A DNA stretch of 28,734 nt, taken from the NCBI GenBank assembly GCA_964507325.1, contig CAZDQL010000084.1:1-28734 (forward strand), in the 5' to 3' direction. This document shows, one piece after another, positions 1-8,413 of the stretch (the stretch's first letter is position 1; every line of letters begins with the position of its first letter). Both the position numbers and the translations under genes were made by a program. The notes under the pieces are model-generated. The model saw only the letters and a list, made by a program, of their open reading frames with translations, searched no databases and had not been told where the DNA came from. Origin of the DNA: CAZDQL01 sp964507325 (GTDB taxonomy: Bacteria; Planctomycetota; UBA1135; GCA-002686595).

Positions 1-47
<47 letters not shown>

Positions 48-92
48 CCCCCGCCGCCTCGCTGTCCGGACCGAGAGGGAGCCCTCGACCCG

Positions 93-98
93 TATACT
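93..98 (+). promoter_or_regulatory. Candidate -10 box giving a leaderless transcript for the FAH gene
   Basis: TATACT lies at -12 to -7 relative to the A of the ATG at 105, where a -10 hexamer sits when transcription starts on the start codon. No Shine-Dalgarno sequence precedes the gene. No convincing -35 is visible. Leaderless translation is an inference. Confidence 0.4.
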
Positions 99-104
99 CC
101 CGCC

Positions 105-998
105 ATGACCGCGCCCCCCCCCCGCGTCTACCGCACCCCCAAGGGCCAGCTCCTCCTGCAGCACGCCGGCGCTCTCTGGGACCTCACCCAGTACCTCGAG
201 CGCACCGGCCAGCCCACCGATCTGATCGAGCTCTGCGAGAGCGGCTGGTTCGACCGCGCCAGCTTCGAGAACCACCTGCCCGCTGCCGACGACTCCAAGT
301 GGACCCCCGCCGACGTCGAAGCCGACGCCGACGGCCCCCTCGAGCTCGACATCCCCCTGCCGCGCAGTCGCATCAGCAAGATCCTGGCCCTGGGGAAGAA
401 CTTCGCCGCCCACGCCGCGGAGTTCGGCGACGAGGTCCCCGCCGAGCCGCTCTTCTTCAACAAGCTGCGCGAGACCCTCGTCCCCCACCGCAGCGAGGTG
501 CGCGCCCCCTCCGACGCACAGGGTCGCCTCGACCACGAGGTGGAGTTGGCGGCCGTGATCGGTCTGGGGGGGAACGAGATCGCGGTCGAGGACGCCCTGG
601 AGCACGTGGCGGGCTACACCGTGGCCAACGACCTGACCCTGCGCGACCTGCAACGCCGGGACCGCGGCGAGGGGCGCCCCTGGTTCCGCTCCAAGAACTT
701 CGACGGCGCCTGCCCGCTGGGCCCCTGCTTCGTGCCGCGGGACTTCCTCGACGTCGGCGATCTCACCCTGCGCTGCGTGGTGAACGACGAGGAGCGCCAA
801 CGCGCCTCCACCCGCGACTGGGTGATCGACCTGCCCCACGCCGTCGCGCACCTGTCGCGACACATGACCCTGTACCCCGGCGATCTCGTCCTGACCGGCA
901 CCCCGGCGGGGGTCGGTCCCCTCGTTCCGGGGGACCGCGTCCTGTGCGAGATCGGTGGCATCGGACGCCTCGAGACCGTGATCGGGACGAGAGCATGA
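105..998 (+). CDS. Fumarylacetoacetate hydrolase (FAH) family protein
   Basis: This 297-residue protein has the FAH-superfamily C-terminal fold, whose members hydrolyse, hydrate or decarboxylate 2-oxo acids and fumarylpyruvate-like substrates with a divalent metal in the cytoplasm. Visible signatures in order are LALGKNFAAH near residue 92, DHEVELAAVIG near 144 (acidic metal-binding region), NDLTLRDLQ near 174, a WFRSKNFD segment near 191, and a C-terminal block with YPGDLVLTGTPAGVGP. About 90 residues precede the catalytic domain, as in many two-domain members. The ATG at 105 is the first in frame. Its stop overlaps the next start (ATGA), so the M48 peptidase is translationally coupled. The exact substrate cannot be told from sequence; family assignment is firm. 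Confidence 0.9.
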   Translation: MTAPPPRVYRTPKGQLLLQHAGALWDLTQYLERTGQPTDLIELCESGWFDRASFENHLPAADDSKWTPADVEADADGPLELDIPLPRSRISKILALGKNFAAHAAEFGDEVPAEPLFFNKLRETLVPHRSEVRAPSDAQGRLDHEVELAAVIGLGGNEIAVEDALEHVAGYTVANDLTLRDLQRRDRGEGRPWFRSKNFDGACPLGPCFVPRDFLDVGDLTLRCVVNDEERQRASTRDWVIDLPHAVAHLSRHMTLYPGDLVLTGTPAGVGPLVPGDRVLCEIGGIGRLETVIGTRA

Positions 999-2116
999 GC
1001 GACCCCTACGCGATCGAGACCCGCCTGAGCGGCTCCCTCCACCTGCGCGACGACCCCGGCGGCAAGCGCCCCGCGGAACTCCAGATCAGCCCCGCGGGAA
1101 TCCGCGCGCGGACCGACTCCGGGCGCGAGATCGAGATCGCCTGGCGCGGGGTACGGCTCACCTCCACCGACGGCGAGGTGACCGTCATCAGCGCCGACCG
1201 CTCGGCCGCCGTCTCCAGCGACGACCCCGAATTCATGCGCGCCCTCGAAGCCGCCGGGGGCAACGACCTGAACGACGCCCTCTCGCGGCTGCAGGGGGAG
1301 CGCGTCTCGAACCGCTTGAAGCACACCCTGGGCTGCCTGGCGATCCTCCTGGTGGTGGTCCTGATCGGGTGGGGCGTGCCCATGCTCTTCCGCGCGGCGG
1401 TGGGCGCCACGGTGGACTCGCTCCCCTACGAGGTCGACCAGGCGATCGGCGAGTCGGTCTGGGGCCAGATGGACCTGGGGGGGGAGGAGGTCGACGACCC
1501 CGTGGTGCGCGACGCGATCCAGGTCATGCTCGACCGCCTGGCGCCCCACCGCTCCCTGGAGGAGGCGGAGTTCACCTTCAAGGTCATCGATAGCGAGGTG
1601 ATCAACGCCTTCGCCCTCCCCGGCGGCTTCATCGTCGTCTTCACCGGGCTGATGTGCGAAGCGGACTCCCCCGAGCAGGTGGCCGGGGTCATCGCCCACG
1701 AGATCGCCCACGTCACCGAGCGCCACGGCCTGCGCCGCCTCGCCCACGGACTGGGGATCTGGGCCGCGGTGAGCCTCGTCTCCGGCAACACCGACATCCT
1801 GACCTCGATGGCCCTGGAGCTCTTCACCCTCACCCGGGTCAACGACTACTCCCAGGACCAGGAGAGCGAGGCCGATCTCGAGGGGACGCGCATGCTGGTC
1901 GCCGCGCGGATCGATCCCGCGGGCCTGGCGGATTTCTTCGCCAAGCTCGAAGCCCAGGGCGGGGAGCTACCCGATTCCCTGGCCTGGTTCTCGAGCCACC
2001 CCCAACACCGCGAGCGGGTGCGCGCGATCCAGGCCCACGCCGCCGAGCTGGGCGCACCCGAGGAGTACGAGCCGCTGGACCTGGACTGGGAAGCCGTGCT
2101 GGCGGCGCTGGAGTAG
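995..2116 (+). CDS. Membrane-anchored M48-family zinc metallopeptidase
   Basis: A 373-residue protein. The zinc motif HEIAH is at about residues 235-239, and the third ligand is Glu about 290 in QDQESEAD; together they define the M48 (HtpX/Ste24/BepA-like) gluzincin core. One hydrophobic segment at about 111-133 (CLAILLVVVLIGWGVPML) anchors it. The first ~100 residues form a cytoplasmic-looking domain, rich in charged and beta-prone residues, that I do not recognise. Topology predicts the peptidase domain outside the cytoplasm, as in BepA-type envelope quality-control proteases. The ATG at 995 overlaps the upstream stop. The reading frame stays open far upstream through the preceding gene, but that is high-GC shadow. 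The gene ends 13 bp before the convergent HEAT gene's end. Substrate unknown. Confidence 0.9.
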   Translation: MSDPYAIETRLSGSLHLRDDPGGKRPAELQISPAGIRARTDSGREIEIAWRGVRLTSTDGEVTVISADRSAAVSSDDPEFMRALEAAGGNDLNDALSRLQGERVSNRLKHTLGCLAILLVVVLIGWGVPMLFRAAVGATVDSLPYEVDQAIGESVWGQMDLGGEEVDDPVVRDAIQVMLDRLAPHRSLEEAEFTFKVIDSEVINAFALPGGFIVVFTGLMCEADSPEQVAGVIAHEIAHVTERHGLRRLAHGLGIWAAVSLVSGNTDILTSMALELFTLTRVNDYSQDQESEADLEGTRMLVAARIDPAGLADFFAKLEAQGGELPDSLAWFSSHPQHRERVRAIQAHAAELGAPEEYEPLDLDWEAVLAALE

Positions 2117-2129
2117 CGACCCAGCCGTC

Positions 2130-3293
2130 TCAGGAGCCGACCAGGAAGTCGTCCCCGTGGCGCTTCCACCAGTCGCGCCACTCCTTGACGCGCTTGGCGC
2201 GCTCCGCCGGCGACGCGATCGGCTCGAAGCCGAAGCGCTGGCCGGTGATCGCCTGCAGGGCCACCATCGCCGCTTCGCGCACCGCGCTCTCATCGTCCTC
2301 GAGGGCGTCGATCAGGGCGGGGACCGCGGCCTTGGCCTGGAGCTCCTCGAGCATGGCGGCGGTCGCCATGCGCACGAAGAGGGAGACGTCGGAGAGCATT
2401 GGGATCAGGTGCGGCACCACCTCGGAGTCCCCCGTCTCCCCCAGGGCGTAGATCGCGTCGAGGCGGATCCCCTCGTTGGCGTGGCCCAGGTCGGGGAGCA
2501 ACCCGGCCCAGGCCTTGACGCGCGGCTCGTCCCCCGCCTCCGGACCCGCGGGCACCGCCGCCACCGGTCCGCGCGAGGAGATCCGCAAGAGGGTCTCCTC
2601 GAAGTCCATCATGCGCGCGCCGTAGAGGCTGAGCTCCTCGCTCAAGCCCTCGAGCGCCTTGCGCAGGGCGGCCTCCCGCTCGCGCGCCGCGCCGTCGAAG
2701 CCGTCAAGCCCGCTCTCGATCTCATCCACCGCATCGGCGAGGCGCGTGTGGCGCTCGTCCGTCCCGGCCAGCTGGACCGAGAGGGCGTCGATCGAGGCCT
2801 TCAGGGCACGCCGCTCCGAGGACTCCGACTGCCGCAGTCGGTCCTCCGACTCCGAGAGCAGGGAGGGGAGCCCCGCTTTGTGGCGCTCCACCTCGTTGCG
2901 CACCGAGAGCAGCTCGAGCCGTTGCTCCGTCCGCACGCCGTCCACGTCCCGGCCGATCCCCTCCAGCTCGTCCAGGATCAGGACGAACCCCACGGTGGCG
3001 AAGGCGATGGCGATCAGCCCCACCAGAACGCCACCGGCACCGCTGCGCACCACCACCGGGGGTGGCGCGGCGGGGGCCGACGTGGCGGGCGCGGGGCCCG
3101 GTACGCGCCCCCCATCCGCACCGACCGGGGCTCCGGCCGCCTCCGGCGTCATCCCCAGGCCGCCCATGGCCTGATCGCAGGCCGCGCAGACCACCCGGCC
3201 CTTGCGGCGGTAGGCGCGACCGGCTTCCAGATCCCCCTCGGGGACCGACTCGTTGCACAGATCGCAGAACTGGATCTCCATCCGTGTCTCCAT
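2130..3293 (-). CDS. Membrane protein with zinc ribbon, coiled coil and HEAT repeats
   Basis: A 387-residue protein with a clear modular layout. Residues 10-39 carry two CxxC pairs (CDLC and CAAC), a likely zinc ribbon. A Pro/Ala-rich linker follows, then one transmembrane helix at about 86-108 (GGVLVGLIAIAFATVGFVLI). Residues ~110-255 are charged and helix-forming, likely coiled coil. The C-terminus (~265-370) has three HEAT/PBS-type repeats with the pattern IRLDAIYALGETGD, VRMATAAMLEEL, VREAAMVALQAI. HEAT repeats act as protein-binding scaffolds; no enzyme is seen. A GGGAGG ribosome site precedes the ATG at 3293; an ATG four codons later is an alternative. It is divergent from the TPR gene, sharing a palindromic intergenic region. 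Function unknown. Confidence 0.85.
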   Translation of the reverse strand: METRMEIQFCDLCNESVPEGDLEAGRAYRRKGRVVCAACDQAMGGLGMTPEAAGAPVGADGGRVPGPAPATSAPAAPPPVVVRSGAGGVLVGLIAIAFATVGFVLILDELEGIGRDVDGVRTEQRLELLSVRNEVERHKAGLPSLLSESEDRLRQSESSERRALKASIDALSVQLAGTDERHTRLADAVDEIESGLDGFDGAAREREAALRKALEGLSEELSLYGARMMDFEETLLRISSRGPVAAVPAGPEAGDEPRVKAWAGLLPDLGHANEGIRLDAIYALGETGDSEVVPHLIPMLSDVSLFVRMATAAMLEELQAKAAVPALIDALEDDESAVREAAMVALQAITGQRFGFEPIASPAERAKRVKEWRDWWKRHGDDFLVGS

Positions 3294-3378
3294 GATGTGG
3301 CCTCCCGCCCCGGTCCTTTCGGAATCGGGGCTTCGGTCCGTGGGGTTCGCGGACTATCCAAGACCGGGCGACGAGTCA

Positions 3379-3402
3379 CCACCGGGTCCCAGGACCCAGT
3401 GG
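3379..3402. promoter_or_regulatory. Palindromic candidate operator between divergent HEAT and TPR genes
   Basis: Perfect inverted repeat GGGTCC-CA-GGACCC at 3384-3397. After one mismatched pair it extends outward to CCAC (3379-3382) and GTGG (3399-3402). It sits in the intergenic region and just upstream of a TAAGCT hexamer (3423-3428) that could be a -10 for the TPR gene, so it would overlap its -35 area. Regulator binding is inferred. Confidence 0.4.
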
Positions 3403-3437
3403 CCAAGTTCCAACCCCATTTGTAAGCTCCTAGGGCC

Positions 3438-3851
3438 TTGACGCAAGAGCAGACCACCCTGTCCCCCACCACCAAAGGACGCCTGGAGGCCCTGGGCCTG
3501 GGTTTCCTGGCCCGGTTCTACGCTGCGGAGACCCGCCGGCACCCCAACAACACCGAGGCCTTGGCCGAATTGGGACACGTCCTGACCCGCCTGGGGCGCC
3601 ACGAGGAGGGGCTGGAGGTGGACCGCCAGCTGGTGCGGATCGCACCCCACGACGCGACGGTGCACTACAACCTGGCCTGCTCCCTGGCCCTCTGCGGCCG
3701 CCCCGACGCGGCCCTCGACGCCCTGGAGGAGGCGGTGGCCAAGGGCTACGACGACGCTCCGCACATGCAGAGCGACCCGGACCTGGCCTCCCTGCGCGGC
3801 GATGCGCGCTTCCAGGAGCTGGCGGCCCGTCTGAGCCGGGGTCCTGTCTGA
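3438..3851 (+). CDS. Small tetratricopeptide-repeat protein
   Basis: A 137-residue protein made largely of two to three TPR units: NTEALAELGHVLTRLGRHEEGLEVDRQL style spacing near residues 38-66, then TVHYNLACSLALCGRPDAALDALEEAV near 72-98. The C-terminus has the DPDLASLRGDARFQEL motif commonly seen at the end of bacterial TPR proteins. It has no signal peptide, so a cytoplasmic protein-interaction role is likely. The start is a TTG at 3438, since no ATG or GTG fits upstream; a candidate -10 (TAAGCT, 3423-3428) would leave a leader of only a few bases and there is no ribosome site, so translation may be nearly leaderless. Partner unknown. Confidence 0.75.
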   Translation: MTQEQTTLSPTTKGRLEALGLGFLARFYAAETRRHPNNTEALAELGHVLTRLGRHEEGLEVDRQLVRIAPHDATVHYNLACSLALCGRPDAALDALEEAVAKGYDDAPHMQSDPDLASLRGDARFQELAARLSRGPV

Positions 3852-3904
3852 ACCGCCCTCCCGTCTGAGCCCTCTTCCATTCTGGGCCCCCCCGCGCGAA
3901 CCAC

Positions 3905-4495
3905 CTACTGGAGGCGGCGTACGTTCCACTCGCGCCAGCGGGTCACCGCCTCGGCGCGGGCGGCGTCCTCGCCCCTGGGCAGGTAGTCGAAGGTCTCGCC
4001 GGTCGTCTCGTGCAGCGCCTGGAAGCAGAGGCTGCGGGCATAGAGGTTCTCGTCCTCCAACCCGTCGATCAGGATCTCCAGACGCGCCCAATCGCCGAGC
4101 TTCAGGTGGCAGCGGGCGCGCTCGTAGCCGAGCCGCGGCTGGTCGGCGGGCGGCCAGGGAATCTCGTTCAGGTGGGGCACGAGGCGGGCGTCCTGCATGC
4201 CGCCCAGCGCCGCCAGGGCGGTGCCGGCGACCTTGGGGTCCTCGGAGGCCGCCAGCTCGAGCAAGCGCGGGTAGGCGGGCTCTCCGGCGCCGACGAACCA
4301 CTCGATCTCGGCCACGAAGTCCTCCAGCTTCTGCAGGTAGGGGAGCTTCGCCGAGTGCAGCTCGATCTGGCGCTGGAAATCGGGCGAGGGCTGGATCCAG
4401 GTCGGCTCGGAGGCGCCGGCCGGCACCGAAGAGCGGGTGGAGCCGCAGGCCGCGAGGAGCAGGATCGGGACCAAGGCCAAGCGGGCGGAGTGCAT
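3905..4495 (-). CDS. HEAT-repeat lipoprotein
   Basis: A 196-residue protein with a lipoprotein signal: hydrophobic LALVPILLLAAC with the lipobox Cys at residue 17. The mature part carries HEAT-like helices (YPRLLELAASEDPKVAGTA, then LEILIDGLEDENLYARSLCF) and ends with ETFDYLPRGEDAARAEAVTRWREW, a tail often seen after PBS/HEAT repeats in this kind of genome and similar in style to that of the larger HEAT protein at 2130-3293. The ATG at 4495 follows a strong AGGAAGGAAG purine tract. It lies 38 bp downstream of the VWA gene and is probably the third gene of the mnmA operon. A periplasmic or outer-membrane scaffold role is inferred; no catalytic motif is seen. Confidence 0.8.
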   Translation of the reverse strand: MHSARLALVPILLLAACGSTRSSVPAGASEPTWIQPSPDFQRQIELHSAKLPYLQKLEDFVAEIEWFVGAGEPAYPRLLELAASEDPKVAGTALAALGGMQDARLVPHLNEIPWPPADQPRLGYERARCHLKLGDWARLEILIDGLEDENLYARSLCFQALHETTGETFDYLPRGEDAARAEAVTRWREWNVRRLQ

Positions 4496-4533
4496 CGTGT
4501 CTTCCTTCCTTCTGGAGCCGAATCGACTCCCGC

Positions 4534-7197
4534 TTACCTTCGGCTCCCTCCGGCGATTCCTTGACCCCCGGGGAGGCGGGAGCCCCTCAGGCAGGCGACC
4601 AGGGCCCCGGCAGCCAGGATCAAGGTGCCCGCCAGCAGGAGGAACCCCGCCGCCGGATGGGGCGCGGGGGCGCGCCGCGGTCGTACCCGCGGGTCGGGGG
4701 CGCGATCCGGTCCGGGGAAGAGGGGCCTCGTGCCCCCCGCCCACTCCGCCGAGCCCCGGGCCACCAGGGGCAGGGTGGCGAGGAGCGCCCCGCCGGGCCC
4801 CAGGACCTCCGCCTCGAGGAGCTCCCCCCGCTCGAAGCGGTCGAGGGGGGCGGGACGCTCTCCGCTCGGCCGCAGCCGCGGATCGTCCGCCGTCCCTCCG
4901 GAGCCCAGGTCGAGGGGCACCTCCGCCAGCACCTCCCCCCGCTCCACCCCCCCCAGGACCCCGCGCCGCGGGGCCGCCCGCAGGCGCAGGAGCAGGGGGG
5001 TCGGCCAGGCGGGGTCCGCGGCGGTGAGGACCAACCGCCCGTCCCGCTCCTCGAGGGCCACCCGCTCCGCCGGCCGCCCCCGCCCCGCCGCCCGGGCGAG
5101 CGCCTCCAGGAACGCGGGCCGCTCGGTGAGGAAGGGCCCCCAGCGCCCATCCGGATGGGTGGCCAGGGCGATCACCAGGCCGCGCCCGACGCGCTGAGCC
5201 GCCATCAGGGGTTCTGCTTCCACCGAGCTCGCCACGAGGAGCTCGGCCCCCGACGCCACCTCGGCCCGCGCGTAGGAGCGCAGCGGCGCCCACCCCCCCG
5301 ACCCGTCGGCGGTGGCGACGAGGGCGGGGAGCAACCCCTCCCCCAGGGGGCCGCTGGCCGCGACGGGGAGCGCCCGCATCCCCTCTTCGATGCGCACGCG
5401 CCGGCGGTTGACCTCGAGCTCGAGCAGGCGCGCCAGGTCGGAGAGGTCCCCGGCGTGGATCAGCTCCTCCCCGGGGGTCACGAGCTGGCGCAGGAACGCC
5501 TCCCCCCGCGGGTCCTCGCCCACCTGCAGGACGCGCAGGTCGACGCGGGCGGCGGTCAGCTGTTCGCGCAGTCCCTCGCCGGAACCGCCGCCGCTGCTCT
5601 CCGACAGGCCGTCGGAGAGCAGCAGGACCAGGGCGGGGCGCTCCGCCGCCGCGCGGATCTCCGCCAGCTGCGCCAGAGAGTAGGGGATGTCGGTCCCCCC
5701 CCGCGGCACCTTGGCCTCGAGCAGGGGGGCCAGATCGAGGCGGCGCTCCGCCGGCGTGCGACCGCTCGAGCGGAACTCGACCCGGCCGAGGACGTCGGTG
5801 AAGAAGCGCAGCTCGATGCGGTCGCTCGGCAGGGCGGCGGGCACCAGCTGGAAGAGCGCCCGGCGCACGCGGTGGAAGGGCTCACCCTCCATCGAGCCGG
5901 AGCCGTCGACGACCAGGATCACGTCCCGCTCCGGCCCGCGCTCCGCGGGAGGCCAGAGGGGGAGGAGGTCCGCCGCGCTCCCCGTCGTCGTCCCGTCGGG
6001 GCGGGACCAGGAGCCGAGGAAGGACCAACCCGCCGTGGCGATCCAGCCTCCCCCGCCGCGCACGAAGTCCGCCAGGGCGGCGCCGAGGTCGGCGGGCCCC
6101 ACGTCGAAGCTGATCACGAGGTCGGCCGTCCCGAGCCCGAGGCCGAGCTCACGCGGGGCGACCCAGAAGAGCTCCAGCCCGGGGAAGTCGCAGCGCTCGT
6201 AGAGGGGCTCCAGGCTGGCGCGCAGATCGGGGCGCGCGATCGCCAGGGCGAGGATCCCCTCGCCGACGCGCAGGAGGGCGCTGCCCCCGTCGTCCTCGGG
6301 GACGGAGTCGCCGATCGGCGCGCCGTCGGAATCGAGCAGGCGCGCCTGGAGGGAGAGGTGGTGCATCCCTTCCTCCCGCGGAGGGAGCTCGACGCGGGCG
6401 GTCCAGCGCAGGGCTCCCGCGGCGTCGCGCGCGGCGGAGGAGGGAACGGGGACGGGGAGGAGCTCCTCCCAGCGCCCCTCCGCCCCGTCGAGACCCAGCG
6501 CCAGGGCGGGGCTCGCCCGCTCGCCCGCCGGCCCGCTGAGCACAAGGTCGACCATCGCCGCCGAGGGCACCCCCGCCTCGACCGACGGGGGGGCGCGCAG
6601 CTCGACCAGGGTCAGGTTGGTACGGCTCGGGGGCGGGAGCGCGTGCCAGCGGATCCCGTGGCCGTCGCGGGCGAGGGCCGCCAGCCGCGGCGCGGGGTCC
6701 GCTCCGGTGGTTGTGGTGTCCGCCAGCAGGACGACGGTGCCGAGGGCGCGCTCCGGCTCGCCGAGGAGCCGGGCGGCGGTCGCCAGGGCGCCGTCGAGGT
6801 CGCTCCCCCCCTGCTCCTCCGCAGCGACCTCTGGGGAGAAGGGGGGCAGGGCGCGCCCCTCGAGGCGGGCGAGGAGCGCCGCCGGGTCGCCGGGGCCGAA
6901 GCGGCGGGTCACGCCGCGGGCGTACTCGACCACGGCCAGGAGCTCTCCCGCTGCGATCGCCCGGCGCGCCTCCTCCCGCAGGAGCTCGTTGACCCAACGC
7001 GCCCAGCCGCGGCGGGTGCGCACCGCCGAACCGGAGGCGTCGACGAGCACCGCCCGCAGGCCGGGGCCCTCGGGTTGCGCGCTGGCACGGGGCCGCGGCC
7101 GCGCCAGGAGGGCGGCGATCGCGAGCGTCACCGCGCCCAGGGCCACCAGGGTCGGCACGGTGGAGGGGAACGCGGCGCGGGGGACGGCGGGGGTCAC
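4534..7197 (-). CDS. Large membrane protein with two von Willebrand A-like domains (BatA/GATase-like class)
   Basis: An 887-residue protein anchored by an N-terminal helix (~14-32) and a C-terminal helix (~849-871), with some 800 residues between them. The first VWA-like domain starts at VDASGS (residues 52-57) and has GGSDLDGAL and LLADTTTTG in the expected places. The second has a complete MIDAS metal site: DGSGSM (D431, S433, S435), GGTD (T502) and LLSDG (D529). Between them lies a GATase1-like segment (DLVISFDVG, FVRGGGGWIATAG). This layout matches planctomycete VWA membrane proteins that resemble the Bat/MoxR-associated group. The start is a GTG at 7197 overlapping the mnmA stop as GTGA, showing coupling. 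The pairing with a tRNA-modification gene is odd. No MoxR ATPase gene is in view. Function unknown. Confidence 0.85.
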   Translation of the reverse strand: MTPAVPRAAFPSTVPTLVALGAVTLAIAALLARPRPRASAQPEGPGLRAVLVDASGSAVRTRRGWARWVNELLREEARRAIAAGELLAVVEYARGVTRRFGPGDPAALLARLEGRALPPFSPEVAAEEQGGSDLDGALATAARLLGEPERALGTVVLLADTTTTGADPAPRLAALARDGHGIRWHALPPPSRTNLTLVELRAPPSVEAGVPSAAMVDLVLSGPAGERASPALALGLDGAEGRWEELLPVPVPSSAARDAAGALRWTARVELPPREEGMHHLSLQARLLDSDGAPIGDSVPEDDGGSALLRVGEGILALAIARPDLRASLEPLYERCDFPGLELFWVAPRELGLGLGTADLVISFDVGPADLGAALADFVRGGGGWIATAGWSFLGSWSRPDGTTTGSAADLLPLWPPAERGPERDVILVVDGSGSMEGEPFHRVRRALFQLVPAALPSDRIELRFFTDVLGRVEFRSSGRTPAERRLDLAPLLEAKVPRGGTDIPYSLAQLAEIRAAAERPALVLLLSDGLSESSGGGSGEGLREQLTAARVDLRVLQVGEDPRGEAFLRQLVTPGEELIHAGDLSDLARLLELEVNRRRVRIEEGMRALPVAASGPLGEGLLPALVATADGSGGWAPLRSYARAEVASGAELLVASSVEAEPLMAAQRVGRGLVIALATHPDGRWGPFLTERPAFLEALARAAGRGRPAERVALEERDGRLVLTAADPAWPTPLLLRLRAAPRRGVLGGVERGEVLAEVPLDLGSGGTADDPRLRPSGERPAPLDRFERGELLEAEVLGPGGALLATLPLVARGSAEWAGGTRPLFPGPDRAPDPRVRPRRAPAPHPAAGFLLLAGTLILAAGALVACLRGSRLPGGQGIAGGSRR

Positions 7198-8327
7198 CTC
7201 TCGCCCGCTCCTTCCCGCACCACGTCCCCGATCCAACCGCCGCCGAGCAGCAGGTCGCCCTCGTAGAAGGCCGCCCCCTGTCCGGGGGTGACCGACGCTT
7301 CGCCGCGCTCGAAGCGGACCTGGGCCACGGCTGCGCCCTCCCCGTCGCGGCCGAGCTCCACGACCGCCGGGACGGGGGTGCAGCGGTGTCGGTGCTGCAC
7401 GAGACAGCGCCACTCGTCGCCCTCGGGGGGATCGAAGCCGATCCAGTTCAGGTCGGCGACGGTCATCGAATGGACGAGGCATTCGGCGGCGAAGCCGACG
7501 ACGACCCGCCCCTCCTCGGGCACGAGCTCGACCACGTAGTAGGGCTCGGCCGCCGCCACCCCGATCCCGCGCCGCTGCCCGATGGTGAAGTGCTCGGTAC
7601 CGGCGTGCTCCCCGAGCACGCGACCGGAGGTGTCGACGATCGGGCCGGGGTGCAGGCGCAGGCCCCGTTCGGCGAGCAGCGCCCGGTAGTCGTCGCCCGG
7701 GACGAAGCAGATCTCCTGGCTGTCCCGCTTGTCGTGGGTGCGCAGCCCCGCCTGGCGGGCGAGCTCGCGCACCTGGGGCTTGGTGTACCCGCCCAGGGGG
7801 AGGACGGTGCGCGCGAGCTGCGCCTCGGGGACGCAGAAGAGCTGGTAGCTCTGGTCCTTGTCCCCGTCCGCGCCGCGCCGGATCCGCACACGCCCGTCCT
7901 CGACGGCGAGGCGCGCGTAGTGTCCGGTGGCGACTCCTGCGGCCCCCAGCTCGTCCGCCAGCTCGATGAGGCGCCCGAGCTTGAGGTCTCGGTTGCAGGC
8001 GAGGCAGGGGTTGGGGGTGCGACCGCGGCCGTACTCGGCGACGAAGCGCTCGATCAGCCCCTGGAACTCGTCCGCCAGGTCCACCGCCTGGAACGCAATC
8101 CCCAGCCGCTCCGCAACCATGCGCGCGTCGCGGGCGTCGGAGAGGGAGCAGCAGGCCTTCTTCGCGGCCTCTGCCTCGTCGACCTCGATGCCGTTGCGCA
8201 TGAAGAGCCCCACCAACGGGTGGCCCCGCTCCGCCAGGAGCCAGGCCGCGAGCGAGCTGTCGACGCCCCCGCTCATCGCCACCACCAGGCGCTCGGAGGG
8301 TGGGAATTGGAGGTGGAGCGAACTCAT
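7194..8327 (-). CDS. mnmA: tRNA-specific 2-thiouridylase MnmA
   Basis: A 377-residue protein, the normal length for MnmA, which uses ATP and a persulfide relay to convert wobble U34 to 2-thiouridine in tRNA Lys, Glu and Gln. Visible are the PP-loop SGGVDSS (19-25), the ACCSLSDARDARMVAERLGI-type block (~58), the catalytic Cys108 in TPNPCLACN, KDQSYQLF, the second catalytic Cys207 in SQEICFV, and the C-terminal GQRRGIGVA and EPYYVVEL elements. I chose the ATG at 8327 because the extra ~60 codons upstream are Arg/Pro/Ser-rich and run into the promoter region. It heads a three-gene minus-strand run and is divergent from yajC. Confidence 0.95.
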   Translation of the reverse strand: MSSLHLQFPPSERLVVAMSGGVDSSLAAWLLAERGHPLVGLFMRNGIEVDEAEAAKKACCSLSDARDARMVAERLGIAFQAVDLADEFQGLIERFVAEYGRGRTPNPCLACNRDLKLGRLIELADELGAAGVATGHYARLAVEDGRVRIRRGADGDKDQSYQLFCVPEAQLARTVLPLGGYTKPQVRELARQAGLRTHDKRDSQEICFVPGDDYRALLAERGLRLHPGPIVDTSGRVLGEHAGTEHFTIGQRRGIGVAAAEPYYVVELVPEEGRVVVGFAAECLVHSMTVADLNWIGFDPPEGDEWRCLVQHRHRCTPVPAVVELGRDGEGAAVAQVRFERGEASVTPGQGAAFYEGDLLLGGGWIGDVVREGAGER

Positions 8328-8368
8328 CGGGGGCGGGAGGAGCGGGGAGTCCTTCCCGTCGGTGGGCG

Positions 8369-8374
8369 ATTCTA
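8369..8374 (-). promoter_or_regulatory. Candidate -10 box for mnmA
   Basis: TAGAAT on the minus strand, about 42 bases upstream of the mnmA ATG, in an otherwise GC-rich divergent intergenic region. The context CTACTAGAAT resembles CTACTAGATT in the HNOB upstream region (minus strand near 13900). No clear -35 is seen. Confidence 0.3.
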
Positions 8375-8413
8375 GTAGCTTCCTTCGCCCTCGTCCCCGT
8401 CCGGAGCATCCCC

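Noticed and set aside
299..994. Extension of the M48 peptidase frame through the FAH gene
   Set aside because: The 232 extra residues are almost all Arg/Pro/Gly and there is a well-placed ATG overlapping the FAH stop at 995.
4561..7266. A 901-codon open frame on the plus strand opposite the VWA gene
   Set aside because: Composition is Gly/Arg/Pro/Gln-rich with no domain signature; the opposite strand has a complete MIDAS site and two membrane helices. It is a high-GC shadow.
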